A stretch of 64,000 nt of DNA, taken from contig NZ_CP059401.1 of NCBI RefSeq assembly GCF_014109805.1, forward strand, positions 1-64,000, in the 5' to 3' direction. The notes beneath the pieces were generated by a model. The model had not been told where the DNA came from, searched no databases, and worked only from the letters and a program-made list of their open reading frames with translations. The DNA comes from Legionella sp. PC1000. Lineage in GTDB: Bacteria; Pseudomonadota; Gammaproteobacteria; Legionellales; Legionellaceae. This document shows positions 28,305 through 39,998 of this stretch, one piece after another (position 1 is the stretch's first letter; each line of letters begins with the position of its first letter). The position numbers were made by a program, and so were the translations under genes.

Positions 28305-29014
28305 TTAAAAGAATGAATGGGGCGAACCTTAGGCTCAGTACTTGATTTATCAAGAGAACTGGATTCACTAGTGATCCAATCTAAGCGAACGATTGGTTGA
28401 CGCTTGCTTCCGTTGAGGACCAATAAAGATTGGGTGAAAATTTCCAAGCCCTTGTCATAAAGATTGGCTCTTAGAAGATGTAATTCGTTTAATGAGGGCA
28501 AATACCAGTTGCCATAACATAATTCATTCTCAGTGCACGCAGAAACCCCATCGGATAGGACAGAAAAAACTTTGAGCGATCAATGCTGCAAAACGCCCAT
28601 CCTGATCGTCAATGGTTTGTTGACTCACAATTAAGTGGGTGTTGGATAGACCTGCATAAACTCCGTTGCCAAGAGCATTCGTTGTTTTGTCGCCACTTTC
28701 TCCATTTTGCCATGACATACCGACACCTTGATTTGCATCGATTTTGGCAACGATTAGCCCGTGTTGTCGGGTTCATCAACCCAAAAACAATCCCCCCTTT
28801 GATAGGACTCCCCTACCTCGTGGAGCGTGACCACTGGAATCGCATTGATTTTAGACTCCGTTTTTTGGCTTCCTTAGCCACTTGGATGAGAATCGTATCA
28901 ACAGCTTCTTTAATTTTGCTGTTCAATATTCTGTGGAAGCAGACTTGATGTGGCAACAGTGCTGTAAGCCAATAAACCAAACCAAATATTTAAAAGAAAT
29001 AAGTGTTTTTTCAT
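28305..29014 (-). pseudogene. DUF1566 (Lcl C-terminal domain) surface protein, copy B, frameshifted
   Basis: Starts at ATG 29014 with a signal peptide (FLLNIWFGLLAYSTVATS). Pieces give GLIVAKIDANQGVGMSWQNG, SNTHLIVSQQTIDDQDGRFA, then GNWYLPSLNELHLLRANLYD and KVRPIHSF before TAA near 28305. The layout matches copy A (SQQTIDDQ versus AEQTIDNQ). Several single-base breaks. It starts 17 bp after the end of the topoisomerase gene. Confidence 0.65.
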
Positions 29015-29030
29015 GAAGTGTTCCTCTTGT

Positions 29031-31078
29031 TTATCTTGATTTTTTAGGGGTATAAGCGGGTTTTCCTTTTGCATCGGGATAGCTCTCTTTGCATTGCGGA
29101 TAAGCGCTACAGGACCACCAAAATCCTTTTTTCCCCAGGGCGTCGAACAAGTCCTTTGCCACACACTGAAGCAGCTGTATTGATTTGGAAATTGGTCAGC
29201 GCGTTTTTAGTTCCTGAGAATGCTATGGCTGTACCATTCGCTTTTTTACCCATTCCGTTACAAATAGGGTTTGCCTTTCAATGAATCCCAAGAGAGGGCT
29301 TCATCCTCTTCCATGTCTTTTAAAATACGCTCATTAATGGCAGTTAGAATTGGGCTTTTGACACCTTCGGGAAGTGCATCAATGATGCTTTTTCCTAATG
29401 AAGTACTGAGAATAGTTCGCCCTTTTGTTTCCAAAAATCACGACGTTTTAATTCTGAAATAAATGGATGCACGAGTTGCTGATGTGCAATTCCATCACCC
29501 TCTTTGAGCATTTTTTTATGTTCTTCTCCTACGATATATCTATGGATGTTTTCCCATCGCTCGTTGCAGGGTCCCTTCAGTGATCGACCTGGTTGGCTTG
29601 GTTTTGGCATCGATTCTGGTGGCTTTTAAGCACGTCACAGGCCTCATTTACCCTCATTGCAGGCAGGTTTTTGCTGTTCATTAGTCCCTGCGGTTTCTTC
29701 TTCATCTACAACGGCATACACATCTCGCCAGCCGTTATGAATATGGGTTGTTCCAAGAGGTTTTAAAGGTCATACCATTCACTTCAATGTGAACTGTGGT
29801 GCTCAGGTATTCGTGCACGGGGTAGAATTGGGCAAGATAGGCGCGGACAATTAATTCAATAAACAAACTCGTTCTTTTTCATTAAGTCTTGCGCCTGTTG
29901 CCCAGATGCTGAGTTGGGATAATTCCATAATGCGCCCCTACTTTGCTGTCATCCCATGTGTTTGATTTAATGGACGTATCACACCGTTTCAATAAGCGCA
30001 GTCAACTCAGGATTAACCTGTTTTTAGAGCCTCTAAAACCTTTGGTGCATCACCCCGTTGGGATTCGGGTTAAAAACCACAATCGGGTTTAGGGTAGCTT
30101 GTGAGTTTGTGCGTCTCATATAAGGATTGGCAGGCATCAAGTACTTCAGAAGCTGTATAGCCCCATTTTTGGGAGGCACTTAGGGTAATATCGGATAGAG
30201 AGTAAGCGCGGGGATGGTTTTTTTCTTTGGTTCTTTGGTGTATTGGGTAATTAATCCCGAGTAGCCTGTCACTTGACTAAGGATTTGATTGGCAATATCA
30301 GATCAATCAAACGACTTCAGAATCTAAACACTTGCTGATGTTATTCTGCATGAAAGGTCGCTAAAAAGGCATGGTTTTCAACCTGGAACGCAGCCTTGAT
30401 GGTATGATAGTCCTTTGATTTAAAGGCCTCAATTTTCTCGTCCCTGGCAACAACCAAGGCCAGGGTCGGTGTTTGTACGCGTCCCACCGTCAGTAAAGTA
30501 TTACACCCGCCACGCTGAGCACTTAAGGTATAAGCACGACTTAAATTCATGCCAATTAACCAATCCGCACGGCTTCGACTGAGTGCAGCCAGACTTAATC
30601 CTTTATAGTGTGCATTGTCTTTCATGGACGCGAATCCGCGTTGCAATGAGATGGAATCATGAGCAGACACCCAAAAACGAACTACAGGCTTTTGGTTATT
30701 GAAGTATTCTAAGATTTCATCAATCAAGAGCGGCCCTTCCCTGTCGGAGTCTCCAGCATTAACAATGAGCTGTGCCTCTTTGAGCAATTGCCCAATAATT
30801 TTAAGTTGTTTTTTTGCCTCATCTTTGGGTTTTATAATCCAGGTTGCTGGGATGATGGGCAGCTCATCAACGCGCCATATTTTTTTATCGGTTTTAGGAT
30901 GCCTTGGAACGTCATTGGCGGTGTACTCATCAGGCTCAGCACATTCCAGCATGTGGCCAAAACACCAGGTGATTTTATCAGTGCCACATTCAATATAGCC
31001 CTCCCCTTTACCCGTTACTCCAAGCTCTTGGGCTAGAGCACTAGCCACGGATGGTTTTTCTGCAATAAATAAACGCAT
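29031..31078 (-). pseudogene. traE: Topoisomerase III-like TraE (RP4 type), 3' half frameshifted
   Basis: The first 245 residues (31078-30341) are intact: TOPRIM start RLFIAEKPSVASALAQELG, NAGDSDREGPLLIDEIL metal motif, and an active-site region with GRVQTPTLALVV. The rest is broken into several frames but recognisable, for example EGDGIAHQQLVHPFI, and a zinc-finger tail (FWWSCSAYPQCKESYPDAKG) ending KKSR at the TAA 29031. Joined length is about 680 residues; RP4 TraE is about 737. It lies in the RP4 order traG-traF-traE. It probably resolves DNA during transfer but is not known to be essential. Confidence 0.78.
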
Positions 31079-31091
31079 GGTTTGTTCCTTT

Positions 31092-31640
31092 TTAAGAAGT
31101 AGATCCCCAAGTGAGGATGGGCGAAATCACCGCCTTAACCTGAGAACGCTTTATGAGGCCAAAATACCGCGCATCAAAGGACAGATCGTTTTGGTCGGTC
31201 ATCAGCAGTAATTCAGAATTCTTTAATGGGTATTGGCGAAGAGTCAGTTCGGGCAATGGCCGCCCCTGCTCATCTGTTGGATACGGAACACTATGTTCTA
31301 CGAACCGATTGTTTACCCAGACACCCCATGGATTGATGGATACGACATCATTGTGCGACGCTAGAACACGTTTCATCATGTAACCAAAGCCACCAGAACA
31401 AAAACCAGAATGGATATATCCTCGTTTTAATGCGTTTTGGAAGATGGCTTTTTGTGGTGGACAAAATAGAACGTACTCTCCTTTTTGAATGGGGTGTTTG
31501 GTTATCCAATAAAGGCCTAGTGGAATACTTCTGGAGGTATTAAACCGAGCGCCACTGATAGTGAGAAGTCCAGTTAAAAAAATGAAGCTTAAGCTTGCGA
31601 TGGCCACTATCATGCTTGCTTTTTTTGCCAGTCGTTTCAT
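31092..31640 (-). CDS. traF: TraF: S26-type protease that processes the pilin
   Basis: 182 residues. N-terminal membrane anchor (MIVAIASLSFIFLTGLL), then the S26 signature NTSRSIPLGLYW with the nucleophile Ser and the catalytic Lys in MMKRVLASHND. RP4 TraF cyclises the TrbC pilin after trimming it. It overlaps the traG stop by 4 bp (31637-31640). Intact although its neighbours are broken. Confidence 0.87.
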   Translation of the reverse strand: MKRLAKKASMIVAIASLSFIFLTGLLTISGARFNTSRSIPLGLYWITKHPIQKGEYVLFCPPQKAIFQNALKRGYIHSGFCSGGFGYMMKRVLASHNDVVSINPWGVWVNNRFVEHSVPYPTDEQGRPLPELTLRQYPLKNSELLLMTDQNDLSFDARYFGLIKRSQVKAVISPILTWGSTS

Positions 31641-33573
31641 AAATGAATTTCCTCATTTGTACTAAGACTCTGACGCAAGGTATCGCTTATTGCGGGAGGG
31701 GCAAGGGCTGCGCGAGCAGTAAAAACAGGATCTTTAAAGTACAAAGGCTGCTTACCATAAATCATAGGAAATCCGGCCATATAAACCACCATGTCCCCCG
31801 CCTGCTCAATCAGACCCATTGAATTTTTTTTAGGTCCAGGAAGGCGTAAACATTCATCGGCAGTTAATAATGGACGTTGTACTTCGGCAATAGTGCGTGA
31901 TACTTGACTTAACATAAGTCCCGCACGTCGGCCGCTGGTGGTGATTTGCTCTTTAATCACGGTTGTAAGTCCCGTGAGTTTTGATAGATGCTCTGCAGTT
32001 TCAAGGCGGTTAGGAGGAAATGCATTTTGAATGTGGCAGTTAGAGGTAATGGTTTCATCAGGACCATAACCCCTCTCACGGCTTTTGAGTTGATTAATGT
32101 CCTGGCAAATCAGATAAAATTTAATGCCGTAGCCTGCAACAAAGGCAAGAGACTCTTGCAGAATATCGAGTTTTCCAAGGCTTGGAAATTCATCAATCAT
32201 GCCTAAGAGTCGGTGTTTGTAGGTTTTTTTGGTACGCACCGTGTGTGATGATTCAGGACGCAGAGTACAGCGCACTAAAAATCGTTGCCAGAATGAGGTT
32301 TCAGGAAGGAAGCGCTCAAACTCCATTTTATCTGCCAGTAAACGTACGCTCATATTGATGAGTACGCGAACTAGCGGCTGCAAACGTGCCTTATCGTTTG
32401 GTTGGGTGACAATATAAAGGCTTACAGGTTGGTCATGGTTCATTAAGTCTTTGATGCTAAAATCAGATGCGCTAACATTTCGTGCAACAACCGGATCGCG
32501 ATAAAGCGACAGATAGGATTTTAAGGTGGATAAGACTGAGCCTGCTTCTTCTTCGGGCCGGTCAATCATGTCTCTAGCGGCTGCATGAATGACGGGGTGA
32601 GTGACGTTATTTTGATGGGGATATTGCGTCATTTCTTTCAATAAATCTGAAACGCTGAGATGGGTATCCGCCAACATGCGGTCGATGTTTGGGAAATGTG
32701 CAGGAATTGCCTCATTTTTTAGTTTGTATAAGGCATGAAGAATGAGACCAACTAATAAGGCTTGAGAGGTTTTTTGCCAATGAGACTCAAGGCCTTTGCC
32801 ATCAGGATCAACAATCAACGTTGCTAAATTTTGGACATCACCCACTTCATATTCTGTCCCAATTCGAATTTCATCCAGAGGATTCCAGCGGGCAGAACCC
32901 TTTAAAGAAGCTGGCTCAAAGCGAATGACTTTATTATTCGCGTGATTTTTTCGCCATCCTGCGGTCATCGCCCAAAGCTCCCCTTTTAAATCGGTAATGA
33001 GTGCGCTGTGAGGCCAGGACAGTAAAGTAGGCAAAACTAACCCCAGTCCTTTTCCTGAGCGAGTCGGGGCATAAGTCAAAATGTGTTCAGGTCCATTATG
33101 GCGTAAATAGTGGAGCTGGCCGTTTTTATCTTCCCAGGCTCCTACATAAACCCCTTCCTCGGTACCTAAAAGACCTGATTCAATAATGTCTTTTCGATTG
33201 GCCCACCGGGCTGAGCCATGCAAATGTGCATTGGTTGTTGATGAGTTTTGCGCCACCCGCTTCAACATGGCACACCCTATTAAGCCAACCGCTGTGAGCA
33301 TGGCACCCAGACTTCCTGGCGGTGGTAAACGGCCTGGGGATAAAGTACATATCCTTGTTGCCACCAAGGTAACAATTGACCAGGGTAGATAGACATGGTT
33401 CCATGAAGCACCTAAAGCGTCTTGATTAATCAAAAAGATAAGCAAGGTATTGAGTGGCAGCTTGAAGGCCAGCCGCAAGGGAGGCGATTGCTAATAAGGG
33501 TATTGATTTGCTGTGTCGTGCTTTGGTGATTCCTACCTTCTGGACCACTTTTATACTGGCTGTGTTGTCTCAT
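31637..33573 (-). CDS. traG: Coupling protein TraG (VirD4 family); N-terminus frameshifted
   Basis: The ATPase that couples relaxosome to the secretion channel. The body (33478-31637, 613 residues) closely follows RP4 TraG: YLHGSARWANRKDI, Walker A TYAPTRSGKGLGLVLPTLL, Walker B GMIDEFPSLG and ITTSGRR. The natural start is ATG 33573, which overlaps the trbN stop; the first membrane helix (LLAIASLAAGLQAATQYLAY) is in another frame, with breaks near 33565 and 33430. Between KMEFERF and YKHRLLGM there are ~25 extra residues not in RP4 TraG as I recall it. Confidence 0.87.
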
Positions 33574-34171
33574 GAAAAACCTCGCATCGGGTTTGATGTA
33601 TAAAAGGCATCTAATGCCTTTAGTGCGTTACGATTGACGTAAACCGTCTCACTTTTAGTTGGTTTATTCAGCGGTTGCGGTACCGCTATGCTGGTATGAA
33701 TGGCTCGTAGTGGTGCACTACCCGGTTGGGTCACGCCAATAGGTTGGAAAACGCACCTCTAACCATTGCCCCCATTTGGCTGCTTTTTTAATTAAATCTT
33801 CCCTATAAATCTGGTTGTATTTAGGGGTTCTGGAATGATAGTTGGCAGCCCGGGTCCATAAGTCTTGAGAGTCATGACGCAAATGCCCACGCAAGCGCCA
33901 AGCGGCTAAATCAAAGGAATAACAGCCTGGTTGTGCTACGTCGTCCGCGGGTAATGCCGTACTTTTTTAAATCTTTAAGGTAGGTGGTATTAAATTGCAT
34001 GGAGCCGACATCAAAGGTCCCATTGCTGTTTTTAACCCACTGTTTCGGCGTTCCCCCTTCTTTTTCAGCAACAGCCAGAACGATGTTCGCAGGCACTTCA
34101 TATTTCACGGCAGCCATAATGGAGCACACCACGCGCTCTTCAATCTGTGGAGGTAAATCAATCGCTATCAT
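33570..34171 (-). pseudogene. trbN: TrbN: lytic transglycosylase-like (VirB1 family), frameshifted
   Basis: Opens locally the peptidoglycan for the transfer channel. The first part (34171-33911) has AAVKYEVPANIVLAVAEKEG with the catalytic Glu and NGTFDVGSMQFN. After a break near 33945 it continues PGCYSFDLAAWRLRGHLR and ANYHSRTPKYNQIYREDL. After a second break near 33740 it ends AFYTSNPMRGFS, with TGA overlapping the traG ATG. About 200 residues joined (RP4 TrbN about 211). Confidence 0.72.
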
Positions 34172-34248
34172 TCATCCCCCGCATCAATACGTGGAGATTG
34201 ATTGACAAAATGAGCTACTTCTCATTCTGACTGGCTATGCTCACCACG

Positions 34249-35596
34249 TTACCTGCCACCTAGACTGTCGCCACTAAAATCAGGAGCGCTGTCATTACTG
34301 GCATCTTTTGTCATTTGAACCGTGTTCTCTCCACCTGAGCCGCTATCGTTCATGGTCATTGATGGATTGTGCGACCTGTCCACCAAAGGTTTCAGAAATC
34401 CGGGCGCAAGCGGACTCTTTCATGGAATCGAATTTATCTTTGACCGTTTGAGTTGCTCCTGATGCTAATTGAGATCCCATAAGCGCTGCCATTCGACTGG
34501 CACCTCCCATGGCACTTGCCAGGCTCCCACCTGATAGTCCTGAGGAACTACCGCCTCCTGATGAACTGTCTGCCATAGTGCTTTGAGCGGCTTGAAACGC
34601 TGCTTTTAGGGCAGATCCTCCTCCTGCAGCGCTTGTAGCCGCACCCATTGCCGAAGCTGCAGCACCGGACGCCATGGCTCCGGCCATACCAGCAGCACCA
34701 AGGGCCGCTCCAAGACCAAACCCACCCATGCTACCGCCACCGCCTCCTCCACCGCTTACCAATGGCGCCTAATTTAGACGGGATTTTATCCATAAGAAGT
34801 AAGAGAATGATGGCCACGACTAACATCACCAGCAGTTCTTTAAAGGCCATGTCATTACCCATGGCGGCGTAATATTGATCGATAAAGGACTTGCCAATTC
34901 CGACTAAAAGAACCATGGCAAACATCTCTACACCTACGCCTAAAACCATCTTGTAATAACTAATCGCAATGTCCTGAGTCCAACGACCACCACCAAAACC
35001 TAATAAAAACACCCCACCATAGGCCAGAATCCATCCGGTAATCAGGATGATTAATAAATTGATACTGACTAAGGCCAGCACGATAAGAATCACGGTGGCA
35101 ATTAATAAGCCCACAGTGGATGTGGCGGGAGACCAAATGGATGATTTATCAACTACCTTGGATGCAATATCAAAACCTATGTCAATAATTCCTGAAGGGG
35201 AGACCACTTTATTTAATCCAGAGGCTTGTGATGCCATCATTCGACACGAATCCATAATGGCCGTTGCAATCGCAGGACCATTCTTAGAAATCCACAAGAA
35301 AAAACCCCGTGGGTTGCAAAAAAGCGTACGGTTTCAGCAAGAAATTCGCCAATATCCGCTTTTTTTAAAGCCATTAACCCGTAAGTCCATACCATACTGA
35401 TTAAGGTTAATCCCCAAAATAACCAGGTGCCCAATTCAACCAGTCGCTTTCCCCACCCTGATGCAGTATTTGCAAAACGTACAAGAATGCTGTCTAGGAG
35501 ATCGGCATTGTTTATTCCTGATGCTCCTGCATGTGCTGAGTGACACATTAGCGTCAAAAAACAGATGAATACACTTGAGGCAAAAAATTTCTTCAT
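34249..35596 (-). pseudogene. trbL: TrbL: VirB6-like polytopic channel protein, frameshifted
   Basis: About 448 residues when joined. The signal/first helix starts at ATG 35596 (FFASSVFICFLTLMCHSAHA), followed by several membrane segments (VGLLIATVILIVLALVSINL), then a Gly/Ala/Ser-rich tail (GGGGGGGSMGGFGLG) typical of TrbL. Breaks lie at the A6C4 run 35299-35308, near 34755 (KLGAI to VSGGGG) and near 34350. RP4 TrbL is about 528 residues. Confidence 0.78.
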
Positions 35597-35600
35597 GCTC

Positions 35601-35792
35601 TTACCACTCCATCCCAGAACTTTTTTTAAAATTTCCCTGGCGAAAACACGCATCTGCTATTAGGGTTTGCTCGGCTTTAGAACGCCCTGTTGGAGAGTCC
35701 TTGCACGTTAGTTCGGTTGCAGGTTTTGGTGGTTGGTCGCAGCTTGTGAGTAGTCCTACCAGTAACAACGCCATTAAGTGTGATTGATTCAT
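35601..35792 (-). CDS. trbK: TrbK-like entry-exclusion lipoprotein
   Basis: 63 residues from ATG 35792. Signal peptide with lipobox LLTSC, then a short polar domain (CKDSPTGRSKAEQTLIADAC) with two Cys. Size, lipobox and the place between trbJ and trbL match RP4 TrbK, which blocks entry of a like plasmid. It ends FRQGNFKKSSGMEW, nearly the same as the end of TrbJ (FRQGIFKKSSGKTW). Confidence 0.75.
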   Translation of the reverse strand: MNQSHLMALLLVGLLTSCDQPPKPATELTCKDSPTGRSKAEQTLIADACFRQGNFKKSSGMEW

Positions 35793-35820
35793 GTTTGTGC
35801 TCCTTTTGAATGTCAGTGAA

Positions 35821-36565
35821 TTACCAGGTTTTTCCTGAACTTTTTTTAAAAATCCCTTGGCGGAAGCGCTCATCTCCTGCAGCCTGTATCGCTTCTTTAT
35901 CTGCGATGGCCGCAAGGCGTGTCGCTTGGGCATTTTGCTCTGCCACCATTAAGCCTCGAATTTGCAGTAGTTGGTTGGTTTCAGCGCTCGCCAATTGGTT
36001 TGCCGCTTGAAGGGCTGCCATTTGCCCTGGGGCACCTTGTGCTTGTTCTTGTAAACGAGTCAATTGACGTGCATCAGATTTCATGGCTACTTCTTGAAGT
36101 TCTAAGCCCCGTAACATGCGTCATTGGCTCGTTTTTGAGCTTCTGAGGCATTTGCTTCTTGTTGCAGTAACGCATTAAGCTCTGCTTCACTGCATTGTCC
36201 TCCATTAAAACAAGGCATGTTTCGGTAATGGTTCTCGTCCTGGTATCGGGATAAATATTCATTCATGCCGCTGCTTGCTGGTTTGTAATAGTTCAGCGTA
36301 TCTATGGAGTTGACTAGGTTATCCATGGTGTTGGTGGCTTCATCCCAGGTGAATTTATCCAGAATTTTTAGTATTTTTCTAACCATGTTTTCATATTGGC
36401 TTAATTGCGTTTTATATTGTTGAAGTTGTTGTGATGTCTGAGTCACGCTTTCAAGTAAATTAGTAAAATCAATGACTGGTAAATTCGCATAGACCGCGTT
36501 GAACCAAGATGATCGCCGGTAACTGATGTCCTAACCGTTAAAGAGAGTATTTTTTGAATCAACAT
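35821..36565 (-). pseudogene. trbJ: TrbJ: VirB5-like pilus-tip/periplasmic protein, frameshifted
   Basis: Starts at ATG 36565 behind AGGAG. The signal region is shifted (near 36490-36540); NLPVIDFTNLLESVTQTSQQ begins the mature part. A long helical body runs to RANDA, and after a missing base near 36112 continues MLRGLELQEVAMKSDARQL. RP4 TrbJ has the same helical VirB5-type form. About 245 residues joined. Confidence 0.72.
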
Positions 36566-36583
36566 GGTGCTATCTCCTTAATG

Positions 36584-37938
36584 CTAATAATCAAATGATT
36601 GATAAGGTTTGGTGAAGGTCATGTCTTTGACCACGATGACATTAAATTCATAGCCTGGACGAATGGTGAGGCTTGGCGCTATATTTAAGTTTTTCGCGAT
36701 CATTTGGGATGTAACCTGCCCTAATTCCTGGCCTAATGCGGCACTCATCACAGAGCCTGCAGTGGGTTGAGCGGGTTGGCCAAAGGCCCCCGTCTGTGTT
36801 GGGTTTTGGCTGTAGGTGATGCCAGCAACAACACCTGACATGAGTAAAGCCGAGCCAAACAAACGCACGTAATGGTTATTTACCTGGTCATGAAATCCTG
36901 CATAACCTGCACTATCGCCACCCGGCATGGAACCTATATCTAATGCCTTTCCGTCAGGGAAAACCAGGCGTTGCCAGGCAATCAACACTGAGCTCTGTCC
37001 ATAGGACACTTCATTTGAATACATCCCTATGAGGCGTGTTCCTTGCGGGAACAATAAGTATTTACCAGTGGCAGTGTCATAGACATTTTGCGAGACTTGA
37101 CCAATGATTTGCCCCGGTAAATCAGGTTTGACACCACTAATCATTATTCCGGGAATCACAGCTCCTGCTCTCAAAACAAAAGGTGTACTCGGTGCCTCCA
37201 CTGTAGAGTGAAGCTCCCATCGGTCGGAAAGATCGCCTGAATTTTGCGATGGGTTTTGAATCAGATGCATCCCCGCATCCCCCTCATGCCTCCCATAGCA
37301 GCGCGGTATTTGCTGTAATCTGCTTGATATGAAGCAGTAGGATTCCTGAATTAAGAAGTTCCATTTGACGTTTAAGGGCTGCCAGTTTTGACTGGGCATC
37401 ATCCCCTGCATGTTGCGTTTTTGAACGTTGATGCATGTGCTCAGTTGATCGGGAAGTGGGATGCTCATTTTTGCTTTTACCGCCATCCTCAATTGTTCCA
37501 TCTTTGCCATCTTGATGCGATCGAAGATCGGGTGAGGTCAGCTCACCAGAACGACATTCGTTTTTGGACGTAAATAGGCGGTTTATTACGGATAACGGTG
37601 GGGTTATCTGGATTATCGACTAAGGCCACAGGCAGTGCCAGGCTGGTATTCACCTTCTCAACTGGTTTGGCGGGCATAATAATGCCTCCTGCACGCCCTG
37701 CTACAATTTCAGCTGCCATTGATGAAGAATCCATATGGCGCTCTACAGGAATGGGATCTTGCTTTGTTGGGTGTTGTTGATTGGCGCGCTTCATGGCGAC
37801 GAAGGCAATGAATGAGTACAAACAGCGCAAAAGCCTGCGATAACAAGGATTAGAGGAAGATTATTGACTCGACGTACCCCGTTTTGGTTTAAATTCCAGG
37901 GATGCATTAGGTAACATCAGATCATCATTTTTTTTCAT
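36584..37938 (-). pseudogene. trbI: TrbI: VirB10-like envelope-spanning channel protein, frameshifted
   Basis: Starts at ATG 37938 (MKKNDDLMLPNASLEFKP). One membrane helix (LPLILVIAGFCAVL) is followed by a Pro-rich linker. The VirB10 C-terminal beta-barrel domain is intact in 37510-36584: LRAGAVIPGIMISGVKPDLP, GQIIGQVSQNVYDTATGKYL, FPQGTRLIGMY and FPDGKALDIG. At least four breaks lie in the first third (37870, 37800, 37545, 37300 areas). It bridges inner- and outer-membrane parts. Confidence 0.8.
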
Positions 37939-37943
37939 GGTGT

Positions 37944-38377
37944 TTACTCCTTTCGAACCCAAAACCCTAAAGGGGTCAATGTGCCGTTTTTAATTTTATA
38001 AGCGCGGCTAAGAGATTGTTGCCCCACTATGAGGGTGACTCGATATAAGGTTCCTTTGATGGGCTCATCGACTACGTAGTACAAAGCCACATTTTGTGAT
38101 CCTTGAGAGCTGCTCCATGACTTGATGATTCATTGATGCTGTAGCCTTTTTGTCGTAAGCCTTCAATGAGCGACACACCAAAAGAGTCTTTAACGGACTG
38201 TTTGAACTGAAACCGGGTTCGGGCCGGAGGATAAAGAGCAAGCAAACGATTGATGCAATCTTTGGTTATTGCTTTATTTAGGGTCACTGGAGTTGGTGTA
38301 AAGCTCCCTTGTTGGACTGTGACACATCCTAAAAGATTAAAAGTAAGCAGCAGGATAAAGGGTAGTTTGAGTCTCAT
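37944..38377 (-). pseudogene. trbH: TrbH: lipoprotein (VirB7-like role), frameshifted
   Basis: Lipobox FNLLGC, then KDCINRLLALYPPARTRFQF and FGVSLIEGLRQKGY, close to RP4 TrbH from memory. After a break near 38095 it continues NVALYYVVDEPIKGTLYRVT and ends GFWVRKE, 5 bp before the trbI ATG. About 143 residues joined. Confidence 0.75.
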
Positions 38378-39251
38378 TATTTTCTCCTGGTGATGGTGAT
38401 TTTTTTCTTGGTTTCGGCCAACACCGCAATCAAAATGGCTTTATCAAAAACGGTGTCTACAATAAATCGATTATTTTGTACCGATAATTAACCATCACCG
38501 TTTCAGCTTTTTTAAATAATCCCCCATGGCGCAAAACCAGCAAGGTAGGTGCTTGCGTTTGTTGCATCGCTTGAGGCATTTCAATGATGGTTTTAACCCC
38601 ATCATTAAATACCCGAGTGGTTTCCAGCGGGTGTTACCTGTGATGCAATAGTTAAAATTCAAATTACCTAGGTATTCGCGGTAAGGGTATCGTGTTGTTA
38701 TGACGCTCAATGGTTTCTTTCACCCGAATGGCATCCCATTTGGCTTGGGCATCTTCCGGGTAAATAAAGGACACATACGGCATAAATTGTTTTGCGAGAA
38801 GAGCGAAGACGTAAGTGATAGGTTCTTCTGTTCGGTTGGTGACTACTAAAGACGTATCAAGACCCACATCAAGCGCTTTAATCAGCAAATGTAATCGTTG
38901 GGCAGGACCAATTCCGGTGATTGCAGGCTCAACAAGAAAGCGTGGATCGCCCACATTGAGTTATTCACCTGTTCACCAGGCTGTAGGGCAACATCACAAA
39001 CTTGCAGTACGGCACATAAGATTTGGTCTGGCCTGAGCCATAAACAAAAGCAATGGACCCATCTCGAGCCGTAACTGGTTTGCTAGTCGCCATTCCAGTT
39101 TGCCATTTTTACCAATGGAAAGGGCTGATTGTTCCTGTGGGGTGAGCTGAACCACTTTTTAGAAAAAATAGCGATCGGCTATATCCTCGGAAGCGCCAGC
39201 AAGTGCCACAACAGGGACACACATTAATGCAAAAAGCAGTTGTTTCTTCAT
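38377..39251 (-). pseudogene. trbG: TrbG: VirB9-like outer-membrane complex protein, frameshifted
   Basis: Starts at ATG 39251 with a signal peptide (QLLFALMCVPVVALAGA). Readable pieces: VVQLTPQEQSALSIGKNGK, then VGDPRFLVEPAITGIG, TSLVVTNRTEEPITY, and after more breaks TRVFNDGVKTIIEMPQAMQQ and VNYRYKIID. VirB9/TrbG proteins follow this pattern. At least five breaks in 875 bp, the densest in the window. The stop overlaps the trbH start. Confidence 0.75.
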
Positions 39252-39265
39252 GAGATCACCTTAAG

Positions 39266-39998
39266 TTAAATTTGTTTAGACCATTTAAAATCACGAATAT
39301 AGAGAAAATGCGGGTTACGCAGCGCCTCAATGTCCGTGGTTGGCTGGTGGGTTCGTTTTGATAAATAGAGACGATTGCCCGCATTAAAGTAGGTTTTGTC
39401 TTTTGTGAGCCATCACGACTTCTTACTGTTTCTAACCAATCGACTTGCCATGATTCTTTTGATTGCTGTAATACAGAGCGGATCTCAATACTGACGGTTT
39501 CATTGCTGCACGATTAAAAGGATTCACCTCTTTGTTGGCGTTTAAGTATTCATTGGCTTTTAACGTTGCAGGGGTCTTGTGCATTTAAAAAAGCATACGT
39601 TTGCAACACCGCTTTTCGTTGTAAATCCGCATCTGCAGTGACCAGGCGAATGTGTTCAATAAACTGAGCTACGGTGGTGCGGTAATCATCGGTTTTTGCA
39701 TCAGGTTATACGGTCAGCACGGGTGATTGAAACGGTATTGCCCGAAGAATCTTGTTGAAACACTAAAGGAATGAATTTTGATTGGTTGCCGATGTAAATC
39801 ATAGCCACCCACGGATGCAAGGCTAATCATGAGTGAAGTAATGCCTACCACCTGCCATACTTGAAGGGCAGACATCACTCCTGCGACATGCCCATTCCAG
39901 GTTCGCCTGGCATTTAAGTAGGGATTATCATTCGATTGCATTAAGTCTTTAGACTGTTTGTTGAATCCATTAAAGCTTATTTTTTTGAGCATATTCAT
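39266..39998 (-). pseudogene. trbF: TrbF: VirB8-like assembly factor, frameshifted
   Basis: Starts at ATG 39998, overlapping the trbE stop. NPYLNARRTWNGHVAGVMSA leads into one membrane helix (VVGITSLMISLASVGGY), then the VirB8 periplasmic domain in another frame: FIPLVFQQDSSGNTVSITRA, TVAQFIEHIRLVTADADLQR, ending NPHFLYIRDFKWSKQI. About 243 residues joined (RP4 TrbF about 260). Confidence 0.77.
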
